A stretch of 64,000 nt of DNA from the NCBI GenBank assembly GCA_037043455.1, contig JAWPHD010010388.1, positions 1-64,000 on the forward strand. Reading direction: 5' to 3'. Source of the DNA: Cyrtodaria siliqua (Eukaryota > Mollusca > Bivalvia > Adapedonta > Hiatellidae). Positions 56,330 to 64,000 of this stretch are shown piece after piece (the first letter of the stretch is position 1; every line of letters starts with the position of its first letter). The notes under the pieces were generated by a model that made no database searches, was not told the DNA's origin, and was given only the letters and a program-made list of their open reading frames with translations. Made by a program: the position numbers and the translations under genes.

Positions 56330-57260
56330 CATTCGTACTTTCTTTTGAGAGAGACATCGGTACATAATAATTAGCCATATTGTACCAAAGTTTCTCCGGG
56401 CTGCTTGCGTGTAATGCAGGACGGAATAAAGCGCATGACAATAAATATCCGTTTTTACATTTAAAAAGTTTGTTCCCCGTGGAATAAAGCAGGAGTATAT
56501 ATACATGATATATACAGCGGATATTTTTCGAAATAAGTGATTTTATGTATCATTCGTGCCAGCCCAGGGAGAAAATGTCCCTGTAAAAGTTTTGGGGGGC
56601 CTAATGCATCATAAAATTGGGCTCGGCAATGTTTTGGAGGATTGCCTTAAAATATGTTAGGCGGAATAAGGCGCATTACACTATATCCGTTTTTACTCCT
56701 AAAAATGGGGCTCCGCACTTTTTTGGGGAAGTGTCTGAAAATACGTGACGGAATAATCGCATTACACTATATCTCGGTTTCACCCCTAAACAGTTTATTC
56801 CCCGGGGAACTAAGCAGGAGAATATATAAAACAGCGATGTTTTGAAATAAGTCATGTCATTGTAGCATTCGTGCCTTGCGAGGCCTACTCCATCAGAAAA
56901 TGGGCCTCGTCAATGTTTCGGGAATGTCTTAAAATACTTTATGACGAAATATATCGCATTACACTATATCTCCGTGTTTACCTCTAAAAAGTTTATTTCC
57001 CGGGGAATAAAGCAGGAGAATATATAGAGCGGCAATGTTTTGAAATAAGTCATTTCATGTTAGCATTTGTGCCTTGTCAAGGAATGAATGGCCCTGGGAT
57101 AGGGTTTTCTTTGGGGGCCTAATGCATCAGAAAATAGGGATCGGCAATGTTTGGAGAAAGTGTCTTAAAATGCGGTATCATGGAATGAATCGCATTATAG
57201 TACATATACGTTTTACCCGCTAAAAACTTTATTCCCCGGGTAATACAGCAGGAGTATATA
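56330..57260 (+). repeat. Degenerate tandem array, about 210-315-bp units
   Basis: About four units, each with GCATTACACTATATCCGTTTTTAC-type sequence, AAAAGTTTATTCCCCGGGGAATAAAGCAGGAG, ATATATA, TTTTGAAATAAGTCAT, GCATTCGTGCC and GGGCTCGGCAATGTTT. The palindrome recurs near 56473, 56795, 56996 and 57230 with small changes. Confidence 0.75.
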
Positions 57261-57310
57261 TATACACACACACACACAGCAGGAGTATATATATATGCAC
57301 ACACACAGGT
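57261..57310. repeat. (TA)n/(CA)n microsatellite pair
   Basis: GCAGGAGTATATATATACAC followed by a CA run, then the same again, at the end of the tandem array. Confidence 0.8.
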
Positions 57311-59050
57311 TTCAATTAAGGTTTTTAATGTAACTTTGATCTTTATTTCCCGATTGTATTCGTCGACTGTAATGCCAAACTGAATGTGAAGTGCAGCCCC
57401 TATGCGAAATCAGCCCTCAGTGGCAGTGGTCATCAGACGACGACGTTTTCGTGTAAAACTGTGACCATACAACGGATTCATTTATGTGTGTAAATATGTA
57501 CATAGACTCCAAACTATAATGTGCAAGTAGCAAAACATTGATATGTACGTTGGATTAACGTAAATGTAGCAATAATATAACACTGGTAGTGTTAATAAAG
57601 TGGTAATAAAGTGTGACTTGCATAATAAGCGGTTTGATTTGGATCTTGACAATGAAACTAATGACAATAAAAATGTGAAGGTAATAACGCTTTTTTTAAT
57701 GGTTGTTATTGTAATCAAGCGTCTGAGAGATCATGATCAGCGGATCACCGTGATTATTCATTTATAGGATAGAACATCTCTTGAAAAGTATTTTTTTATT
57801 CCTCTCGAGGAATAAACCAGGATACTGCGTACAAATGCTCAGATATGAGTTAGTGTAAGGATTTGGCAAAATGCTTATATAATTCAATGTGATTTCCAAG
57901 TACAGTATATACATAATATAAACTTAACAATGGGTTTGAATGACAATTCGTCTGACTATTTGTCAGACAGTCTGGCCTATTGAGCGCATCGCAGAATCGT
58001 TCTCAGTAAGTCCTGGGGTCACACCCCATTCCACTGTTATCTAAGACAGTTAGCGCATGCAGGAATTAGGACCTTTCACCATGTCCATCAGACTCAAATA
58101 TGAAGAAATATCAAAAGTCTGGCAGTCGGTCAGGAGTAAAGAGTGAATAAATATTCACGGTTATACAAGCACAAGCAAGCCTCTCGAATAAGATTTTACT
58201 AAAAAGAAATACGAAAAGTAATAAATTCATAATTCATTTCTTGCTCTAGTAATATTTGTTTATTTGTTCGGACTACCCAGACACAAACATTTGGTAGACC
58301 AACTGTATTTTTACTAGCTTCGGGCTACCAGACTAGTGCTAATTTCGAGCCCTGGGTAACTCATCTAACCCACAGAGGCATATATCCGTGGCGTATCTGC
58401 AAAATACTCCCATCCATTATATTGAAGGTCATAGGGAGGTCAGTTTATTATGATGAAAGAAAGACCACCCATATTAGTGTATACAATATAGGTCTACGAA
58501 CGGCGAGACGATTTTTTATATATGCCGTCCTCCATCTAGGGTGCATCTATAAACATCCGTATGTAAAAAAGCATGTCAAATAAATGAGACTACCACCCAC
58601 ATATGACTTATTGGATTTTAACCAGAATTTAAACCTCCGCAAGAAAACTGACATATTTTTTCACATGCAAACAATTACATCAAAGTGAACATTTTGTAAA
58701 AAAGTCCTATAAACTTGACAGGAATGAAATGTCATGACCATGTACCCTGCCTACTCTATCAACCAACTTTCATTCGGTCTGTTGTCAGAGCTCGACCTGT
58801 CGCATCTCCGACTGTGTAGGACAAGTGAGTCAGATTGTAACAAGTTTCATGTAAATGTAAAGTTACATGTAAAGGGAATTGTCTGACGGTACAAAACGGG
58901 GCTCAATTTAGTACTCGCAACATTCAAGTCTGAAATTTGGACATATAATGATATATTTCAAACTTTTAATTGGTAAATTCTCAAGTTTTCCTTCACATTT
59001 TATTTTAGTTAACACTGATTTCTAAAATCATCTTTTATTTTCCATTGCCT
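57311..59050. other. No gene; one stray palindrome unit
   Basis: TTATTCCTCTCGAGGAATAA at 57797-57816 is a diverged palindrome unit. Otherwise nothing is supported. Confidence 0.4.
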
Positions 59051-59054
59051 TCAC

Positions 59055-59290
59055 ATATTGGCAGTGCTCCTGATAAGACGCGTATCTGCGTAATTACGCA
59101 TATTTTTTCATCAAAAACTCCTATTCTTATGGATGGCGGGAGGTGCATAGTACTGGTTCTACCCAAGAAAAGTCGGTGGTCTGCTTTCACCACAAACAAT
59201 CAACACTCATATATAATATAACATGTGTTGAACATGACGTAAAACATCATACAAACGAACAAATCATCAAAAGTTAGTGATGGGCAATCG
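59055..59290 (+). repeat. SINE-like repeat E, copy 1
   Basis: Resembles 63385-63640: AAGACGC(G)(T)ATCTGCGT, CTTATGGATGGCGGGAGGTGCATAG, GGTCTGC, CATCAAACTTCAT-like and ACGTAAAACA. The tRNA-like head is decayed here. Confidence 0.55.
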
Positions 59291-59574
59291 GTTGAAATTT
59301 ATGTATGTAACCAATCAATCGTTGGTTATAATCGGCTAGTCAACATAAAGTATAACGAGCAAGTTAATCTGTATTTCAGGCCTTGAACTTAAATTAAGTT
59401 TTAGAATATATACTTTCCTGTCTAGTTTCTAATGCCATTATATTTTTATTTTAAATCTGTAAAGTAATTCTAATTCAAATATAAATGTGTTTATTTGTGC
59501 ACGTGCTCATTTTAACAAGTGTATTTCCCAACTGTTGTTTCCTGCGTAGGTTTATTTTAATGTTTAAATTAATC

Positions 59575-59870
59575 AAAGACAGATAAAAATATCGGACAGG
59601 GAAAGCAGCATTCAAGGACGACAGTCAACCACAAAACACAAAAATAAACACGCAAACAGACAAACGGGAAGGCAAAAGTAATAAAAAATGCAAACGACAT
59701 CACAAACACAAAAGGGTTGACAATAGGGCTACCGCCTTGGAACGGTCAGTGGCAACAAAGGCCACTGGGAGTTTAAACCGGTTCTATGGTGCAGCAAACC
59801 TCACACTTACCCTACTGTCATCCCATTGAAACAGGACAGTGTAAATAAAGAAATTCCCGCCGTGAAATTT
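59575..59870 (-). mobile_element. Penelope-like second-lineage 3' end
   Basis: Best copy of the second-lineage UTR. Plus strand: ACCGCCTTGGAACGGTCAGT, then CAGTGGCAACAAAGGCCACTG (hairpin), GTTTAAACCGG and CAAACCTCACACTTACCCTACTGTCATCCC. No reverse transcriptase adjoins. Confidence 0.75.
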
Positions 59871-62689
59871 TACATTTAGCCGTTAATCGATTATATACTT
59901 TCATAATCGATCATCATAATCGAATGCCTAAGAAACTGATGTCGGTTACAATCGATTAATCGGTATATCACTATCAAACACTTTCCTATGAAATTATTAT
60001 TAAAATGTGTGACTTTTGTTTTTTACCTGTGTGTCTTAAATTGAACACTTTACACCAGGAATTTTGAGAAAGTCAGATTTTGCAATTCATAAAAATTCAT
60101 TGAATCTGATAAAGAAAATGGCCAAAACGAAGTTCTTTGTAATCCCAAGTTTTATGGTAGTATGTTAGTCGTTGTTTGCTCTCACATGGGTAAACATCAG
60201 TGTCCGCACTGCCTGAAAAAATACTCTCGGTCGTTTACTTTGAAACGGCAACTCGATTCCGGAATTACTGTAACTAACGTAGTTTAAATTTGCGACCCTA
60301 GTTTATTATCAATTATAATAATAACATATGTTTAAAAAAGATTAATCTCTCAATTTACTCATAGTACAATTGTTTACAGTTACTTCTTATTATTCATCTA
60401 TTTCATTATCACGATCTACGGTTTATTATACTATCAGGTGTGACAGCTACAATTTCACCCTGCTTGGAACGAACATAGTCGTTAAATGCTTTAGCATCGC
60501 AGAATATACAATCGCATATCAATAACAGATTGGGTTTTTTAAAAGGCGACACACTTATAACTAATATCTAAAGATTCTAATTCGATAGACTAGCTAGTCC
60601 ACGAAATAAATCATTTTCGATGCATACATTACATGTACATTCATTTATAGCAAAAATAAGGATACGGAATATGATTTACGCAGTCGTTGCTGGTGATCAT
60701 ATGCGTTCGGTATTCTTCATGCTGTAACAATAAACATGTCGCACAAATATAAAAAAATAGATTAATTTTTTGAATAGGTGATTTCATTTTTAACATTTCA
60801 CATTGTTGAGTACATTGCATCGAAAGTATTTTGAATTCTAAACTATCATAAAAACACACTCTTATATTTAAATATTATAATGTCAAAGTGAGATTACATG
60901 ATCAAACCATGCATGGCAATTGCTATTAACACGTATCAGTAAGTTGGATTAACTACAACATGATATGTAGTAGAACGTGTTAAGATATTTGTGATAAACT
61001 GTCTATCAGATCGCCGTCTACCTCCTATAATATTGGAAACAGGAAAAAATAAAATAATATAGGGCCTAGCACTATTATTGCAACTTATTATCCTTCAATG
61101 CGTACACGTTTTTCTAAATGTTCCAATATACTATTCTTCAAGATACCGTTATATTTGTATTTATAGATCATATCACGCCTTACTCGCCACAGCTTTTGGC
61201 CACTTGTGTGTTTGAGCCTGCGAACTATAACCGAGTAACCGAGAGCAACACTCCATCACCAAAATGCGTTCGTCAAGTGATGATCACATGTTTGTATCTA
61301 ATTGTTGTATCACTACCTTCAATGTGCACAATTATACATAATAAGCGTCTGCAGTTGTAGGCTTGCACGATGTCAAGCGGAGCACCACATCTACTCGCAA
61401 AGCAAGCGTTGAGATACTTTACGCTTTTAATTTCTTTTACCGACAGGATTAAAGAGGCTAACCATTGCGCTTAACCATTGCTAGAATATACATTACCTCT
61501 TTGTCCATTTCTTCACTAAAATTGATCGACAAGGAAGCCGACAAAATTTTCATACGTACATATCCCTTGTATAACACTGCTTCCATAGTTCAAAGCTACA
61601 CACAACATGTTCTCCGACCCCATATTGACCAGAAGTCTGATCAAGTATATTCTGCATATGCTTCATAATTATGTTAATTACTTTATTCATGACCGCTGCA
61701 GCCGATGACCTAACGTCTGTTCAGTGGAAGTGAAGAGTACCAGTTATTTACTTGCTATTTTTATCAGTATATATTGGCCAACCATAGTGTGTGGCTGAGA
61801 TCCATGTTGAGATTTGAAAAGGAGGATATTGTTTTAAAACGTTTATAGTTTAAGGCTGTATGGTGTCCATAATGTTTTTGATATAACATAATAAGTATGC
61901 AGTTGGTCATATATCTTTTATTTTCAAGTTAATTACGCAATCAAGTTAATATTGTTTTGGGTAGCTTAATAAGTTATAAAATAATAACCATTTAAACTCA
62001 TATTCGACTAAAATAATTAAAGATAGCGGCTTTATATAATTATACTATAAAAAACAATATTAATTCAACATTAGTTGCAATCATCACGCATAATCGCAGA
62101 CATATTAATAAACAGATAGGAAACTTCCTATCTGAACCAATGAAGTAGCCAAAATATTACGTGACACCTTAACTTTTACTTTTATCTCCTCCCTCATTTA
62201 TTCATTGATTTCTATGAGAATGTATTCAGAAGATTCATAATGAATACCAAAATGGATTACGTTTTTTTTTCAACGTAAAATGTCCAGGTTTGACATAGTA
62301 ACAGTTTGCGTTGAACTTTATTTTTGTTGAAAATGGTAAAGTAAGGAAAATGCTACCATTAGAAGAATAATGAAATTTGTGATGGGATTTGGCTTAACTG
62401 AAACTAGTATCTATAAAACTCTTCCAGATACAAGTGTTTAACTTTGTGCAACGTTTTGTGTAATGTTTGCACTATCCCACGTGAAATTCAGGTATTGCAC
62501 TGTGTACAATATGTTGTTTGTTAGGCCACACTTAAAATATATATGTTTGCCCTTTCCTGACCCTAATTTCAAATTTTGTGTCGGTATGTAGGCAACACAT
62601 TTCTTTTATTTTTAAAAAGTCAAAATCTAAAAAACAAATGCCATAGTTTAATCAATTAATTGAACTGGCATGTGTCTATAAATGAAAAC
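59871..62689. other. No gene recognised
   Basis: About 2.8 kb without motif or matched repeat; open frames of up to 80 codons only. Confidence 0.4.
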
Positions 62690-63260
62690 CAATGAACAGT
62701 TTTAAAAACAAAAGGCCAACTAGTCCTAATTCTCTCGCCTTATGACCATGCACATGCTAGGCACTTGCAACAGTTTCAGTTCAAGAGGGGGAGATACACA
62801 CAGTCTGGTAAGTTAAGGAAATATGTTTAATATTTTCCCAATGCAAAATTGTGACCCCAAGAGCTCGGCAAATTAAACAAATAGTCACCATTCAAACCGG
62901 CTTGGTAGATGATCATAAGGTATGATGCATGCACAATAGTAAACCTCAATCTCTTGTACTTCAAAAACGAATAGCATACTTTCCAATATATCTCTATCTA
63001 AAATTATAACCCCAGGGCAGGACCAGATTGGACCTCAGGGTCCCATTTAAATGAAAGTTTTAGAAGACATAAGCTAATGATGCATGTGCTATATACATAC
63101 GCCTTGTGGTTTCAGAGAAGATTTGTTTAAGTTTTAAGTATGACTGTATGGTACATGCAAAATATTAGAACTCTAGCTCTAACTTTGTGTTTCCGAGAAG
63201 AAGAGTGTTTTAAATATTGTCCTATATAAATCTTTTGCAAAATCAGGACCGCTTTCAGTA
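62690..63260 (+). repeat. Degenerate repeated units
   Basis: GATGCATG(C/T)(A/G)C...CTTGT(A/G) and GTTTAAG-type stretches recur near 62930 and 63080. It looks like an old dispersed repeat; no copy elsewhere in the window confirms it. Confidence 0.3.
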
Positions 63261-63384
63261 TTTATTTTGCCTATTTTAAATAGTTTAGAATGGTAGAAAA
63301 TAAAAATACCAATACCCCGAACAACTAGTTATCCGTAGTTCGTGGGAATCATACACCAGCAAGCATGGTAGCATATGATTTCTG

Positions 63385-63640
63385 TACAATCGTATCCTTA
63401 GCCGGAATAGTGAAGACGCATCTGCGTGTTCGAATCCCACAGGGATCTCAACTTGTCAAGTAAATAAGTGTCGATTCTTACGGATGCCGAGTGGTATGGA
63501 GTACTGGCTGTTCCCAGAAAACAAATGGGATGGTCTGCCTCTACCACATAAATATCAAACTTCATAATTACATGGACTAATATGTTCTAAAGATTACGTA
63601 AAACAACATCCAAACAAATATAGTTTTCATAAGTTTTATC
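63385..63640 (+). repeat. SINE-like repeat E, copy 2, with tRNA-like head
   Basis: CTTAGCCGGAATAGTGAAGACGC, then GTGTTCGAATCCCACAGGGA (box B like) and a body shared with 59055-59290 (CTTACGGATGCCGAGTGG, GGATGGTCTGCC). The tRNA part is too short for a tRNA gene. Probably a tRNA-derived SINE. Confidence 0.5.
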
Positions 63641-63721
63641 ACAATATAGTTTAACGTGATCTTTAAAGACAGTAAGACAAGAAGTTAAACGTTTGGAGAT
63701 GTTTGCTGTGGTGCAGGCACT

Positions 63722-63776
63722 AGAATTCGAAATGTTCGGACGTTGTGGTTTCTATAGGACCCTATATATCATTTTT
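63722..63776 (+). mobile_element. Penelope-like 3' tip (copy P5)
   Basis: TTCGGACGTTGTGGTTTCTA, TAGGACCCTATATATCATTTT, identical to the last about 45 bp of P1-P4 but for one base. It abuts, in inverted orientation, a reverse transcriptase N-terminal fragment. Confidence 0.75.
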
Positions 63777-64000
63777 TATATGGATATTTATGTAATTTAC
63801 GAATCCAGTACATAGTAGGCAGCTTATTTTGCTTATCGTTTACACCAGCCTTGAAAGTAGTGCACCGAGTGATATGTGCGGAAACAACCTCAGTAGAATT
63901 ACCTGGAGTATACGAATTGGTGATCCGAGTTCCAGAGATAAAACATTGACGTAATGTAGGCGTCAAACAATAATACATTATTAGCGGCTTTATCTGCAGG
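63772..64000 (-). pseudogene. Penelope-like reverse transcriptase, N-terminal fragment, runs off the window
   Basis: Minus strand from the right edge: PADKAANNV, then after a frameshift an open frame to NDKQNKLPTMYWIRKLHKYPYK at 63772. KLPTMYW..KLHK is the start of the fingers domain in the same reverse transcriptase family as P1 (which holds YLDD and the C-terminus). It stops abruptly at the inverted 3' tip P5. The upstream part is outside the window. Confidence 0.7.

Overview
The window looks like a transposon-dense, AT-rich piece of an invertebrate animal genome, most likely a lophotrochozoan and probably a bivalve mollusc. That is inferred from an intron-containing C-type lectin gene, mariner, Ty3/gypsy, L1-like and RNase H-bearing LINE remnants, and a Penelope-like reverse transcriptase family with many end copies. 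No database search was possible. Only one host gene is supported: the 3' part of a C-type lectin-like gene at 45.9-47.1 kb. Almost everything else recognisable is mobile DNA, mostly broken.

Layout. 1-8.4 kb: a repeat ('family A') split by a full-length 5.76 kb LINE with 14-bp target-site duplications. 8.8-16.3 kb: a Penelope-like reverse transcriptase fragment whose reading frame is split by a 6.3 kb inserted element (E1). 18.5-27.4 kb: a second, longer copy (E2, 8.8 kb) of the same element in opposite orientation, carrying the remains of a Ulp1/C48-type cysteine protease gene. 27.4-35 kb: a tRNA-headed repeat, a double-hairpin repeat, two gag-like proline-rich ORFs, a reverse-oriented family A copy with a 548-bp MITE inside it, and an LTR-like repeat. 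35-39.3 kb: almost featureless. 39.3-45 kb: four Penelope-like end copies of two lineages, a decayed Ty3/gypsy pol interrupted by one of them, and an L1-type LINE C-terminus. 45.9-49.2 kb: the lectin exons, a dead mariner with both ends intact, and another family A copy. 49.2-64 kb: scattered SINE-like repeats, a 141-bp hairpin, an array built on an 18-bp palindrome, and the start of another Penelope-like reverse transcriptase at the right edge.

Most interesting system. E1 and E2 belong to one large TA-targeting element family with CAGCTAT...ATAGCTG ends, distinct A-type and B-type subterminal regions, and a decayed cysteine protease gene. I cannot assign it to a named superfamily. Its boundaries are unusually firm: removing E1 plus one TA rejoins the interrupted reverse transcriptase frame through its YLDD active site.

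Nested insertions give relative dates: E1 is younger than the reverse transcriptase copy; the LINE and the MITE are younger than their family A hosts; a Penelope-like copy is younger than the gypsy pol it interrupts. Coordinates of degenerate repeat edges are approximate.
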